NCBI RefSeq assembly: GCF_003711265.1
Contig: NZ_CP024634.1
Location: 2,294,001-2,358,000, forward strand
Reading direction: 5' to 3'
DNA length: 64,000 nucleotides
Source of the DNA: Bathymodiolus thermophilus thioautotrophic gill symbiont
GTDB taxonomy: Bacteria > Pseudomonadota > Gammaproteobacteria > PS1 > Pseudothioglobaceae
This document shows, piece after piece, positions 48,229 to 57,787 of this stretch. Under the pieces are notes generated by a model, which saw only the letters and a list, made by a program, of their open reading frames with translations, searched no databases and had not been told where the DNA came from. A program made the position numbers and the translations under genes. Position 1 is the stretch's first letter, and each line of letters starts with the position of its first letter.

Positions 48229-48597
48229 CTACTCCGAATAAGCCACAGATGCTCTCGGTGTTTCCCAAATAATCACTTCAGAAACACGAACATCTTGGTT
48301 ATTAATTAATTTTCCAACCGCTTGATAAAAATACTTTGCGATATTTTCAGCAGTTGGGTTAAGCACATCAAAAGGAGGGATTTCATTCAAATATTGATGA
48401 TCCAGTCTTTTAACCACGGCTTTGGTTTGTTTTTTAATCTCACGGAAGTCAATTGCAATACCTGAAACATCAAGCTCTTGTGCCTCAACCGACACTTCAA
48501 CGCCCCAATTATGGCCATGTAAGCGTGCACAATCGCCTGGATAGTCTCTCAAGGAATGCGCTGCACCAAAATCTGTGACAATTTTTAAGACGAACAT
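48229..48597 (-). CDS. queD: 6-carboxytetrahydropterin synthase QueD
   Basis: QueD converts dihydroneopterin triphosphate (the FolE2 product) to 6-carboxytetrahydropterin in queuosine synthesis. The ATG at 48597 (MFVLKIVTDFGAAHSL) is preferred; the 20 residues before it have no family match. Metal-binding histidines are seen in FGAAHSL and LHGHNW, and the catalytic region in LDHQYLN and PTAENIA. It has 122 residues, the usual family size. Confidence 0.92.
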   Translation of the reverse strand: MFVLKIVTDFGAAHSLRDYPGDCARLHGHNWGVEVSVEAQELDVSGIAIDFREIKKQTKAVVKRLDHQYLNEIPPFDVLNPTAENIAKYFYQAVGKLINNQDVRVSEVIIWETPRASVAYSE

Positions 48598-48795
48598 AAT
48601 TCGGAAAAATTGGAAAAAGAGGCTATTATACCAATATGAAACCGCTGTATTAGCCAACCCATCACAATTTATGAAGTATATGAAATAACACTTGAATGGG
48701 TGTGGATATTAAAAAAATCCCTGTCAACTGATAACCCAAATCCAACGGCACTTCTCTAATATCAAAAACAAGCAATTAAAAAAAACTATCTACTT

Positions 48796-48860
48796 GAGGC
48801 CTTTGCATAAATATGAATAATCATCAAGAATCCTCGTTTCACCCACTTGGTAATTTTTTA
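48796..48860. repeat. Left-half MITE fragment
   Basis: GAGGCCTTTGCATAAATATG through CCCACTTGGTAATTTTTTAA matches one arm of the element; the other half is absent and replaced by the 3' flank of the 48877 gene. The rest of 48598-48795 shows nothing recognisable. Confidence 0.85.
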
Positions 48861-48876
48861 ATTTGCTGACACCCTC

Positions 48877-49476
48877 TTATCCTTCGAGGGTTGTCATACA
48901 GTTATAGGGGCCGAGCTGGAGGTTCGCATTGCCCGCCATTTGTGCAGAAGGTGCAAATTGGTCTGTTTGTATGGCAACGGTTCTTGTTTTCGTATATTTC
49001 AACTCGTCAAGGACTTTATTAATCCGATCACTCATCAACTTAGTGTTGCCTTCATCACCCATATCGTAAACCTGTACGACCTTTATGGATGAGCCAATCG
49101 TGTTGCCTTTTTCCAAAAGTTTAGCGAGGATTTTACTGAGTGCATTCGGGCAATCGCAACCATTTTCATTGAGCACCACATCAGATGATAAATGTATGAG
49201 ACCGACACCGTTGTGTGTTTGACTTTGAAAAAGCACTCCAATCCCAACACATGTAGCAATGCCCATTGTATAAAGACCGATTTTCTCTAAACTTGGCTGA
49301 GATTTTTGAGCACTCACAAAGCCAAGATACTGAGTTTTTTCCCAATCGTCATTTTTGACCTGATCCACCCCAGTCATATCTACAAATTGAAATTGTTTTA
49401 ATTGTTGATGTTGGTTAGATATACATGACACTGCAACCTGTAAATCTTGGGGAATAGGTGGAAAGTTTTCAATCAT
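48877..49476 (-). CDS. Hypothetical protein, possibly CheD-like
   Basis: The 199-residue protein starts MIENFPPIPQDLQVAVSCIS after a GGAG-type ribosome site. The stretch GLYTMGIATCVGIGVLFQSQ followed by NGVGLIHLSSDV loosely resembles the GxGSCVxV...GGxxHxxLP core of CheD-type glutamine deamidases, including a cysteine and a histidine in register. No chemotaxis genes are near, and the C-terminal half is unlike CheD, so the assignment is weak. Confidence 0.55.
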   Translation of the reverse strand: MIENFPPIPQDLQVAVSCISNQHQQLKQFQFVDMTGVDQVKNDDWEKTQYLGFVSAQKSQPSLEKIGLYTMGIATCVGIGVLFQSQTHNGVGLIHLSSDVVLNENGCDCPNALSKILAKLLEKGNTIGSSIKVVQVYDMGDEGNTKLMSDRINKVLDELKYTKTRTVAIQTDQFAPSAQMAGNANLQLGPYNCMTTLEG

Positions 49477-49516
49477 GGTAGCACTCCTGTGTAATAGACT
49501 ATTTTTTCAACAGTTT

Positions 49517-49638
49517 ATACTATTTTTCAAAAATAAAATAGACAATATAGCGCTGATAATCACCCCAATATTTTTACTACTAATACCTGGGATGAGGATG
49601 ACACCAGATTGTTTGGTTTATTTTTGAAAATGGCATTA
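49517..49638. repeat. Family B inverted-repeat element
   Basis: The left end TACTATTTTTCAAAAATAAA and the right end TTTATTTTTGAAAATGGCAT are inverted repeats. The interior TGTTTGGTTTATTTTTGAAA matches 41805-41830. It sits between two secreted-protein genes. Confidence 0.6.
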
Positions 49639-49729
49639 CTGTGTTGGAAATAGACTGTCAATATTTTTTAAAGCAGTCTTAACCCAAAAACAAAAAACGC
49701 ACAAAATCCAACGGATACAAAGGTTGCAA

Positions 49730-49770
49730 CCAAAAAAAAGCCTTATCAACTAATAAGGCTTTTTTGGTTA
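49730..49770 (-). terminator. Rho-independent terminator
   Basis: AAAAGCCTTAT and ATAAGGCTTTT form an 11-bp stem around CAACTA, followed on the minus strand by a T-tract. It lies 20 bp past the stop of the 49789 gene. Confidence 0.9.
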
Positions 49771-49788
49771 TTACAATAAAACTAAATC

Positions 49789-51126
49789 TTATTGTATAAC
49801 ACCATCAATCACACTGATTCCATTAATGGTGTCAATTGCAGATAAGCCCTCTACATCTGGCGCACTATATGTAATACTAGGCGGTGCATAAGCAGGCAAT
49901 GTTAAAGCGTTACAATCACTTAACTGTTTAACTTTATAGTCAACCGTTATTTCTTTAGCTTTGACGATATATTTTTTATTGTTATTTTTTCCAATAAGAA
50001 CCGCACCATCTTTTAACGAAAGTATTTTTGAATTTCCTCCGTTATTTGCTGTTGGAGGCTTAACAAGTTTAATATGCTCACTATTAAAAGAACCAACAGC
50101 AATTGATGGCATTTCATTTGAACGAATATCTGTCGCTGTTATTTTTGACATATCAAACTCAATTGGCTTGGCAATACTTTGTTCAATGCCATCGGTTGTT
50201 AATTTATCAATTTTATTGTTTTTGTATTGAACTGTATAAGTTGTACCTTTGTTATCTCCACCTATACTCACAATTGTGTCTGGACGATTACCATTTAAAG
50301 AAACATAGTCGTAATGTGCATAGCCATATTGGAGATCATCATTGTCATCTTTATAGGAAAAAGCAAATGGCTGAATACCGTCAAACATTAATTTAGTAGT
50401 CTTTAGAGTGGCATCTGGCGCATAAGTGTAAATATGATAACTCCGAACTGTAAAGGTTGGCTCGTTTCTATCAAAACAAGTAGCGGTGGTTTTAATAAGA
50501 TCATCATTGAATGCAAAAGTTTTTTGTATATTATCGCGATCCGTCAAAAAAGAACCCTGTTTGTTGGCAACATTGCTGGCAAAAGAATCTAGCATGTGAT
50601 CGCCATCTTTAACAATAACTTCAATTTTTCCGTTGCTAATTTCTAAAGTACCTTGTGTGCCATTGCTGTCTATATCAATCCTAGTAACTTTCCAATTTAA
50701 TGTCAAATCACCTAATGGATTAGCCTCAGTTGCAGAAGCGCGAATTATGGCATTTAACTCAATCATAAAATCCCCACGGTCATTTGATATTAAAATTTTT
50801 GCCTTGACTATTTGCTTAGCATCAACTTTACTCACATCAACTACCGTTTTTAAAATTATTTTATTGTTCGATTCGCCATCATCACACACAGTGCCACTCG
50901 TCCACACTTGATAGCTACCTTTGCCCACAAATTTTTCACTACGAAGAGAGTGTAAATAACACAAAAGACCGTTAACAGCGCCTAAATTCCCTTCCACTTC
51001 ATTGTCTATATAAGTGTCTGCAGCGCCCTGTTCTTTATAAATTCCTGTTAATTGATCACTTGGAATGACCTCAGAAAAAGCCTGTTGTCCAAATAAAAAT
51101 AACGATATGATTAATATTTTTTTCAT
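49789..51126 (-). CDS. Secreted hypothetical protein
   Basis: The 445-residue protein has a signal peptide (MKKILIISLFLFGQQAFSEV). The mature part is beta-rich with no repeats or motifs I recognise; it has four or five cysteines (CYLHS, TVCDDG, ATCFDR, LSDCNA) that may form disulfides. It follows a small lipoprotein gene by 8 bp on the same strand, suggesting a two-gene operon encoding envelope or exported proteins. Confidence 0.75.
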   Translation of the reverse strand: MKKILIISLFLFGQQAFSEVIPSDQLTGIYKEQGAADTYIDNEVEGNLGAVNGLLCYLHSLRSEKFVGKGSYQVWTSGTVCDDGESNNKIILKTVVDVSKVDAKQIVKAKILISNDRGDFMIELNAIIRASATEANPLGDLTLNWKVTRIDIDSNGTQGTLEISNGKIEVIVKDGDHMLDSFASNVANKQGSFLTDRDNIQKTFAFNDDLIKTTATCFDRNEPTFTVRSYHIYTYAPDATLKTTKLMFDGIQPFAFSYKDDNDDLQYGYAHYDYVSLNGNRPDTIVSIGGDNKGTTYTVQYKNNKIDKLTTDGIEQSIAKPIEFDMSKITATDIRSNEMPSIAVGSFNSEHIKLVKPPTANNGGNSKILSLKDGAVLIGKNNNKKYIVKAKEITVDYKVKQLSDCNALTLPAYAPPSITYSAPDVEGLSAIDTINGISVIDGVIQ

Positions 51127-51134
51127 TATTGCCC

Positions 51135-51278
51135 CTACTTAATTGCTTCAATATGTTTTGGCGGTATGAGTCCTTCATGAGGCTCATCGTTGTTATTGTT
51201 GTTATTGTTGTTGTTATTTCCACAACCTACCAACACAACACTCAGCAATAGAAGCATACTTAAACTTAACTTTTTCAT
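51135..51278 (-). CDS. 47-residue small lipoprotein
   Basis: The ATG at 51278 has GAGGGAAG upstream. The protein MKKLSLSMLLLLSVVLVGCG has a consensus lipobox (VLVGC), then ten asparagines encoded by AAC/AAT triplets, and ends EGLIPPKHIEAIK. It is probably an envelope anchor or entericidin-like small lipoprotein; the asparagine tract is a likely length-variable linker. It is upstream of and close to the secreted protein at 49789. Confidence 0.7.
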   Translation of the reverse strand: MKKLSLSMLLLLSVVLVGCGNNNNNNNNNNDEPHEGLIPPKHIEAIK

Positions 51279-51355
51279 GACTTCCCTCATCTTTTTAACA
51301 ATTTAATTAGAAAAATATTATATCATTACTTTTGGCAAAGTTAATATTAAAAAAA

Positions 51356-53593
51356 TTAATCAACTGCTTCGATTTTTGATAGGTTTTGATAGCCTTTTGG
51401 CAATAAATTTCCTCGTCTGGCACGCTTGCTAATGTAATTACTTAAATCTTGAAATTTAATGGTTAAATGGCGCTTTCCTGCGGTTACTTTAAGATTTTGA
51501 GTGTCTAACAAAACGCAGATACTAACAACAAACTCTTCTCCAGACTTCATTTCTTTTGATGGAATTTGAATCAATTTATTGCCCTTTCCTTTTGACAAAA
51601 CTGGCAATTCAGAGATTGAAAACACCAATAACCTGCCACGATTGGTGGTTACTGCAACAAACTGGTTTTCTAAATCATTAACTTCAACGATTCGCATTAC
51701 TTTGGCTTTGCCTGATAAGGATAAGGACACTTTGCCAGCTTTTTTCTTTGATAATAAATCACCAATGGTGGTGATAAAACCATAACCTGCATTAGAGGCT
51801 AATAGAATATTTTGACTGTCATCACCCATAATAACATCTACAAATTTAGCCTCTAATGGTGGGGTTAATCGACCTGTTAGTGGTTCGCCCTGCCCTCTGG
51901 CACTGGGTAGAGAATTGGCTCTTAATGAATAAGAGCGACCTGTTGAATCTAAGAAAGTGGCGTTTTTGTTGCTACGCCCTTTGGCGCTGGTTAAATAGCC
52001 ATCGCCTGATTTATAATTCAATGCACTGGAATCAATGTCATGTCCTTTGGCGCTACGCACCCAGCCATTATCACTCAATACCACAGTAACATTTTCAGCG
52101 GGCGTTAAGTCGTCTTCATTAAAGGCTTGGGAGTGTTGGACGCTGGGTTTAATGCTTGAGCGTCTTGCGTCGCCAAAGGTTTTAATGACAGCTTTAAGTT
52201 CATTTTTAATATAAGTTTTTAGGCGTGCCTCGCTTGATAATAGCAATTCTAATTTTTCTTTTTCCTCTGCTAATTCTTTTTGCTCGCCTTGGATTTTCAT
52301 CTCTTCTAACCTGGCAAGGTGGCGAAGTTTTAATTCTAAAATCGCTTCGGCTTGTATTTCACTCAGTTTAAAATGCGATATCAATACTGGCTTTGGCTTG
52401 TCCTCTGTGCGAATAATTGCAATCACTTCATCAATATTCAAAAACGCAATTAACAACCCTTCTAAAATATGCAATCTGGCTAAAATCTTATCCAAGCGAT
52501 AGTTTAGGCGATTGGTAACCACTTGCGTTCGATAAACCAGCCACTCTTTTAGCATTGGAATAAGTGGCTTAACCTGTGGCTTGCCGTCCAAACCAATCAC
52601 ATTCATATTAACGCGATAATTTTTCTCTAAATCGGTGGTGGCAAATAAATGCAACATTAAAGCGTCTGCATCCACACGATTTGACCTAGGAACAATCACA
52701 ATTCGAGTTGGGTTTTCATGGTCAGATTCATCACGAATGTCTTCAACCAATGGCAGTTTTTTCTTACGCATTTGGTCGGCAATTTGGGTAATAACTTTAG
52801 AGCCAGAAGTCTGAAAGGGCAGTGTTTCAATCACAATTTCACCTTTTTCTCTTTGATAGGTAGCACGCATTTTAACCGAGCCATGACCGGTTTCATAAAT
52901 CTGTCTAAGGTCGGCGACATTAGAAACAATATCAGCATTAGTTGGATAATCTGGCGCTGGCAAAATACCCATGATTTCGTCCAAATCAGCAGATGGCTTG
53001 TCTAACAAATGAATGCAAGCCGACACCACTTCGGTCAAATTATGCGGTGGCACATCAGTTGCCATACCAACGGCAATACCCGAAGTGCCATTTAATAAAA
53101 GATTCGGCACTTGTGCTGGCAAATGCTTAGGTTCTTGTAACGAACCATCAAAGTTGTCTGCCCAACTCACTGTACCTTGATTAATTTCACCAAGCAATAA
53201 ATCTGCATAACGGGAAAGTTTACTCTCAGTATAACGCATTGCTGCAAATGATTTTGGATCATCAGGTGCACCCCAATTCCCCTGCCCGTCAATAAATGGA
53301 TAGCGATAAGAAAACGGCTGCGCCATCAACACCATTGCCTCATAACAAGCGCTATCGCCATGTGGATGAAATTTACCCAAAACATCACCTACAGTACGGG
53401 CAGACTTTTTGAATTTGGCACTAGATTTTAGCCCCAGTTCACTCATTGCATAAACGATACGGCGCTGAACAGGCTTGAGTCCATCACCCACAAACGGCAA
53501 CGCACGGTCAAGAATAACATACATAGAATAATCAAGGTAAGCATTCTCGCTAAATTGTGCGACACTTTGTTGTTCAAGACCGATTTGGCTCAT
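51356..53593 (-). CDS. parC: DNA topoisomerase IV subunit A
   Basis: This DNA-cleaving subunit of the decatenase has 745 residues. It has [14 protein letters not shown] (the quinolone-determining loop, with the usual Ser), [16 protein letters not shown] with the catalytic tyrosine, and a C-terminal pinwheel without a QRRGGKG box. The spacing [18 protein letters not shown] is characteristic of ParC. It is a single gene bounded upstream by the terminator at 53780. Confidence 0.96.
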   Translation of the reverse strand: MSQIGLEQQSVAQFSENAYLDYSMYVILDRALPFVGDGLKPVQRRIVYAMSELGLKSSAKFKKSARTVGDVLGKFHPHGDSACYEAMVLMAQPFSYRYPFIDGQGNWGAPDDPKSFAAMRYTESKLSRYADLLLGEINQGTVSWADNFDGSLQEPKHLPAQVPNLLLNGTSGIAVGMATDVPPHNLTEVVSACIHLLDKPSADLDEIMGILPAPDYPTNADIVSNVADLRQIYETGHGSVKMRATYQREKGEIVIETLPFQTSGSKVITQIADQMRKKKLPLVEDIRDESDHENPTRIVIVPRSNRVDADALMLHLFATTDLEKNYRVNMNVIGLDGKPQVKPLIPMLKEWLVYRTQVVTNRLNYRLDKILARLHILEGLLIAFLNIDEVIAIIRTEDKPKPVLISHFKLSEIQAEAILELKLRHLARLEEMKIQGEQKELAEEKEKLELLLSSEARLKTYIKNELKAVIKTFGDARRSSIKPSVQHSQAFNEDDLTPAENVTVVLSDNGWVRSAKGHDIDSSALNYKSGDGYLTSAKGRSNKNATFLDSTGRSYSLRANSLPSARGQGEPLTGRLTPPLEAKFVDVIMGDDSQNILLASNAGYGFITTIGDLLSKKKAGKVSLSLSGKAKVMRIVEVNDLENQFVAVTTNRGRLLVFSISELPVLSKGKGNKLIQIPSKEMKSGEEFVVSICVLLDTQNLKVTAGKRHLTIKFQDLSNYISKRARRGNLLPKGYQNLSKIEAVD

Positions 53594-53779
53594 TCTTTTT
53601 CTGTAGGGGTGTAATAATTCGGATTATTTTAACTTAAATATTCAAACTATTCAGCGCGATTGTTATTAAAAAACCGATTGGTAATATAAATGTGCATTTT
53701 TTTCAATTTACACCCTAAACACAGAAATCAGCATTATTTTTTTACACCCAAAGAAACCTTTACATGAGCCAAACAAAAA

Positions 53780-53804
53780 AGCCACTAAAATAGTGGCTCT
53801 TTTT
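53780..53804 (-). terminator. Rho-independent terminator of the cadherin-repeat gene
   Basis: AGCCACTA-AAA-TAGTGGCT forms an 8-bp stem with A/T tracts on both sides, 24 bp past the stop at 53822. A near copy occurs at 57205-57240. Confidence 0.88.
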
Positions 53805-53821
53805 GTTTATTAACTAATAAC

Positions 53822-56800
53822 TTAACGGATAAAACGGCGTTTTCTTCTAATGAAATAATAAGTACTCAACATCATCAACAAGACAAAGCCTATATCAAAT
53901 CTAGCAGGTGCATTAGGGTTGTAAACACAGCCGCCACTGTTGCTATTGGCACTGGTACTGTCATTGTTGGTAACAGGAGTTGCTATTGCAATAGTGCTTT
54001 CAATAACGCCGTTGGCTTGGCCAGTGTTGGACTGGTCGCCATCGGTGTCATTTACGCCACCGTCTTTGATGGTGAGTTTAAGACAGGTTGCACCTTGGAT
54101 TAACATAGTTTGCCAAACGACATTATCGATGCAAGTTGCGCTTTTTTTGGATGCAATTACATTGTTGGCGTTGACCACAAAACCAGACCAACTATTGGTG
54201 ACTAACGAATATTTGCGTAACTCCGCATCTTTGGGGAGTGGAGTGGCAAGTTCGATAATCACTTTAGCGGAAATGCCAGTGGCGTTTAAGCTTTCGATGA
54301 CATAGTCGTAAATATCGCCAGTGCTTGATGTGTCTTTGGTGATATCAGCCATATGATTATCTTCCATGTATCCTTTCATTTGACCAAAAGTTAGGCGCCC
54401 AGAATCTTTACCCATAACGCCCAGTAATATTCTAGTGTTTTCTAGGCTAGTGATGGTTTTGCCTGTGCCTGCTTGGATTTTATTGCTTTCGGTGTTGATA
54501 TCTTTGCTGTTGGGAATACCATCGCCGTCGCTATCACTGTCATCACTACTGATATTTTCTTCAACTAGTTGAAGTTTCAACACTCTTTCTGATGCATAGC
54601 CGTTAGCAGTAACTTCTAATGTAATACTCTGAATGCCGATATTCCCAGCAACAGGATTAAAAACAAAAGTTGAGTTATCGGCATTATTATCCATATCAGA
54701 AAAATCAGAACTCCAAGCATAAGTGCCTACACCTGCTAAAGCCTCTATAGTAACATTTCCACCATTTTTACTGATTAGTCGGCCTTTGTTACCATTTTGG
54801 GTTACGGTAAACTGACTAATAACTGGTGCGCTGATAACAGCAATGGAGAATCCTTGTTCTTGACTGCTTCTGATACCATTGCTGACGCTGATACGAATAG
54901 GATATGTGGTTTGTGTATCGGTAACGACTTTAATTTTTAATTTATTGCCAACAATTTCAAAATTGACAGTGTCGTTGACTTCGTAGGTTAAATTATTATC
55001 GCCTATATTGCTTGCGGACAAAGTGCCGACGATCTCACCAATCGCTGCACCAATTGCAATACTGTTTCTGGTTAAGAAAATGGCGATTGGAGCGTCGTAA
55101 ACATCGTTAATAGCGATAGTAATTTTGGCAGTTTTGCTTTCTACATTGTCGCCAGTGATTTCAACTGTGAGAATGTAACTTGATTTGGTTTCGTAATCTA
55201 GACCTGTTTTTGCTACTTGGATTTTTCCTTCACTGTTGATTTTAAAGAAGCCGTCAGAGCCGCTTTTGATGCTATAGCCAGTTACTATTCCATCATCAAT
55301 GGTCACTGTACCGACGGTAGTATTTTCATCAGATTTTTCATCAACATTCATACTTTGATCTTTGATAACAAGAGGTTTGTCTTCGGTGGTGATGGTAATG
55401 GTGATGGGTTTTTTGGTGGTGGAAATGGTATCATAGACTTCTAAAATTAGGCTGTAGGTGGATTGCTCTTCGTAGTTGGGTGAGTTTTTAAAAGTAAGGA
55501 TGTTGTTGTTAAGGTTGAACTTGCCTTGGTCTGTGCCTGAAATACTATAAGTTAGGATTGGTGCTGGAATAGAGGCATCGGTGGCATTGATGGTAAGGAC
55601 TGTGCCAGTCATATTTTCTTTAACGCTAATGTCGGTATTGGTAATGATGGCAGGATCGGAGTTAACCACAATGGTGAATGTCTTCCTAGCGGTGTTATTG
55701 GCCTTATCTTTGACGGTGATTTCGACTGAGAATGTTTTGTTTTCGTTAAGAACTTTTTTGGTTTGTAATTTATTGTCGGTAATTTGAAAATTGTCACTGT
55801 TGACGCTGTAAATTAAAGCATCGTTATCTGTGTTAGTATCAATATCAGTTGCAGATAAGGTGCCTATGAGGGTGCCAGCAGGCAAGCCGATTGAGATATA
55901 GTTACTGCTCAGAGTAATGTTAGTGGGGGCAGTGTCGTCAATATCCCCGATGGTGATGGTGATTTGGGCGGTTTCATTCTCTGTATTTGCGCCAGTGATT
56001 CTGACTTCAAGGGTATAACTTTGTGTGGTTTCGTAATCTAGACCTGATTTGTTTACTTGGATTTGTCCTGCGCTGTTGACCTTAAAGAAGCCTTCGTTAT
56101 TGCCACCGATGATGTGAAAATTTGTTACTGTGCCTGAGGTGACTAGGACTTCGCCAACATTGGTGTCAACGGCTGCATTTTCGTTGACGGTTCGGGCTTG
56201 GTCAAAAAAAGCGATTTCATTATCGCCAATGGTAACGGTAATGGTTTGTTCGGTGTTTTTATCATCGCCATCGCCAATGGTGGCTTTGATTTTGACGGTA
56301 TAGGTCCTTATGTCGCTTTCGTAGTCGGTATCTTTACCGTTAAAGTTTAGGGTTGTGTTGTTGGTGCCACTGAGGCTAAATAAATTGTTAGGGTTTTCAA
56401 CAATGCTGAGAGTGGCATTTATGTCAGTGACAATAAGGGTGTGAACGAGGTTAGTGCCTTCAACAACATTAAGCGCATTCCTGGAGGCAATGGCAAAAGG
56501 GCCACAAAAGTCATCAACGCAGAGGATGTAATCACGAAGATTGCCCGCCCCAAGGCCTGTTATACTAACTAAATCGCCTGGTGACACTTTTTTTTCAAGT
56601 GTTAAAAACCTGTACACAGCTTTTGTACAATTGTCAAAATGATGAGTGTATTCGCCAACACTACCCTTAGAGGGTACATCTGGTTCTGAATCACATCTTG
56701 TTAAAGTGTTTTCCAAAATGCCACCCAAAGTGTTCATAGAAGAATTCTCAAGAAAGAATGTGACCTTCATTGGTTCTAGTGTAACAAGTTGAAGGACATC

Positions 56801-56911
56801 ATTTTTTATATGGAACTTCTTAGTTACGGGATCGGGACTAAGTGTTGCTAGCGTTTGTACTGATAAAAGCAATAATACAAAAGAAAGAGTAAAGCGGTTA
56901 AGTGTGTTCAT
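53822..56911 (-). CDS. Cadherin-repeat surface protein with C-terminal sorting signal
   Basis: The 1029-residue protein has a signal peptide (MNTLNRFTLSFVLLLLSVQT). The body has six or more cadherin-like repeats (for example DIDDTAPTNITLSSNYISIG and repeated GLDYET.SY.L.V.ITG strands). Next come a calcium-type DSDGDGIPNSKD motif and a choice-of-anchor-U-like domain. The C-terminus GGCVYNPNAPARFDIGF, a hydrophobic helix and RRKRRFIR, resembles the GlyGly-/JDVT-CTERM class of sorting tags processed by a dedicated membrane protease. It is probably surface-displayed and adhesive. A remnant of a paralogue's 3' end lies upstream at 57198. Confidence 0.85.
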   Translation of the reverse strand: MNTLNRFTLSFVLLLLSVQTLATLSPDPVTKKFHIKNDVLQLVTLEPMKVTFFLENSSMNTLGGILENTLTRCDSEPDVPSKGSVGEYTHHFDNCTKAVYRFLTLEKKVSPGDLVSITGLGAGNLRDYILCVDDFCGPFAIASRNALNVVEGTNLVHTLIVTDINATLSIVENPNNLFSLSGTNNTTLNFNGKDTDYESDIRTYTVKIKATIGDGDDKNTEQTITVTIGDNEIAFFDQARTVNENAAVDTNVGEVLVTSGTVTNFHIIGGNNEGFFKVNSAGQIQVNKSGLDYETTQSYTLEVRITGANTENETAQITITIGDIDDTAPTNITLSSNYISIGLPAGTLIGTLSATDIDTNTDNDALIYSVNSDNFQITDNKLQTKKVLNENKTFSVEITVKDKANNTARKTFTIVVNSDPAIITNTDISVKENMTGTVLTINATDASIPAPILTYSISGTDQGKFNLNNNILTFKNSPNYEEQSTYSLILEVYDTISTTKKPITITITTEDKPLVIKDQSMNVDEKSDENTTVGTVTIDDGIVTGYSIKSGSDGFFKINSEGKIQVAKTGLDYETKSSYILTVEITGDNVESKTAKITIAINDVYDAPIAIFLTRNSIAIGAAIGEIVGTLSASNIGDNNLTYEVNDTVNFEIVGNKLKIKVVTDTQTTYPIRISVSNGIRSSQEQGFSIAVISAPVISQFTVTQNGNKGRLISKNGGNVTIEALAGVGTYAWSSDFSDMDNNADNSTFVFNPVAGNIGIQSITLEVTANGYASERVLKLQLVEENISSDDSDSDGDGIPNSKDINTESNKIQAGTGKTITSLENTRILLGVMGKDSGRLTFGQMKGYMEDNHMADITKDTSSTGDIYDYVIESLNATGISAKVIIELATPLPKDAELRKYSLVTNSWSGFVVNANNVIASKKSATCIDNVVWQTMLIQGATCLKLTIKDGGVNDTDGDQSNTGQANGVIESTIAIATPVTNNDSTSANSNSGGCVYNPNAPARFDIGFVLLMMLSTYYFIRRKRRFIR

Positions 56912-57014
56912 GGTAAATATCCTAAATTGGCAATGGCTGCTCTTTTACTTCAAATATAAAATTTTTTCCAACTATTGTGATAAAAATCTCAGTTGATAAG
57001 GTCAGTAATTATTA

Positions 57015-57045
57015 AAGACCTTTGCATAAATATAAATGAGGATTG
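57015..57045. repeat. MITE terminal fragment
   Basis: AAGACCTTTGCATAAATATA is one MITE terminus followed by unrelated sequence. Another short terminus-like trace (AAGACCTCTGTATTAGGCAT) is at 57167. The 56912-57200 spacer holds no gene. Confidence 0.6.
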
Positions 57046-57197
57046 TTCAACTTGGATAAAACTCAAATACTACTAAATTACGGTGTGAATTATAAAGTAT
57101 AACTGTTCTCATGAGTTATAAATTTTCCATGTAGAATAAATACTTGTATAAAAATTTTATAATTTAAGACCTCTGTATTAGGCATAAATATTAATGC

Positions 57198-57292
57198 CCA
57201 AATAAAAAGAGCCACTAAAATAGCGACTCTTTTTGTTTATTGGCTAATAACTTAACGGATAAAACAGCGTTTTCTTCTAATTGAGACCTTTG
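57198..57292 (-). pseudogene. 3'-end remnant of a paralogous cadherin/CTERM gene
   Basis: The sequence matches 53769-53850: the same terminator, the same 3' spacer (AATAACTTAACGGATAAAAC) and the final codons for RRKRCFIR-stop. The match then breaks at a MITE boundary (57293). It is the tail of a lost tandem copy. Confidence 0.8.
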
Positions 57293-57440
57293 CATAAATA
57301 TGGATGATTAGCAAAATTCAATTTTTACCCACTTGGTAATTTTCTTAAATCTTGTCCTAGCAGGGCTAAGGCTGGGTTTAAAAAATTACCAAGTGGGTGA
57401 AAAGTGGATTCTTGATTATTTATATTTATACAAAGGCCTC
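57293..57440. mobile_element. MITE copy with small internal deletion
   Basis: It starts GAGACCTTTGCATAAATATG and ends TTATACAAAGGCCTC. It is 148 bp, short in the right arm. It abuts the paralogue remnant. Confidence 0.88.
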
Positions 57441-57499
57441 TCATAATAAATCCTGGATTTTCTTTCTAAGTAATGGCGAATAAAAGTGTCGTGCTAGGG

Positions 57500-57640
57500 G
57501 TGTCAACTTCACCATTGTTAATTTATTTAAACTCTGTCTTAGCAACACTAAAACTGGGCTTGCTCTCCTGCGAGGGCTGCTGAGTGTCGCTGGAAAGAAT
57601 ACCAAATGGATAACAAGTGGATTTTTGACGATTGTTCATA
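57500..57640. repeat. Highly decayed MITE copy
   Basis: Traces of both arms are visible (TTAATTTATTTAAACTCTGT, AAAACTGGGCTTG, and ATAACAAGTGGATTTTTGAC near the end), with an internal insert. There is nothing else in 57441-57787 apart from a fused pair of Family B ends at 57646-57670. Confidence 0.55.
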
Positions 57641-57787
57641 TTTTAATACCATTTTTGAAAATAGTATAAGCCCCACTTATCACCCTTCGTTTTTATGCTG
57701 TGCGTGAGAATGCATATTTCTCTTGTGTTGCAATTGGATTTTTTTCAAGATTATTAATAAATTTTAAGAATGGGTATTTCGTATTTT

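Noticed and set aside
48877-49476. Firm CheD assignment
   Set aside because: Only a short core resembles CheD, and no chemotaxis genes are nearby; kept as a hypothetical protein.
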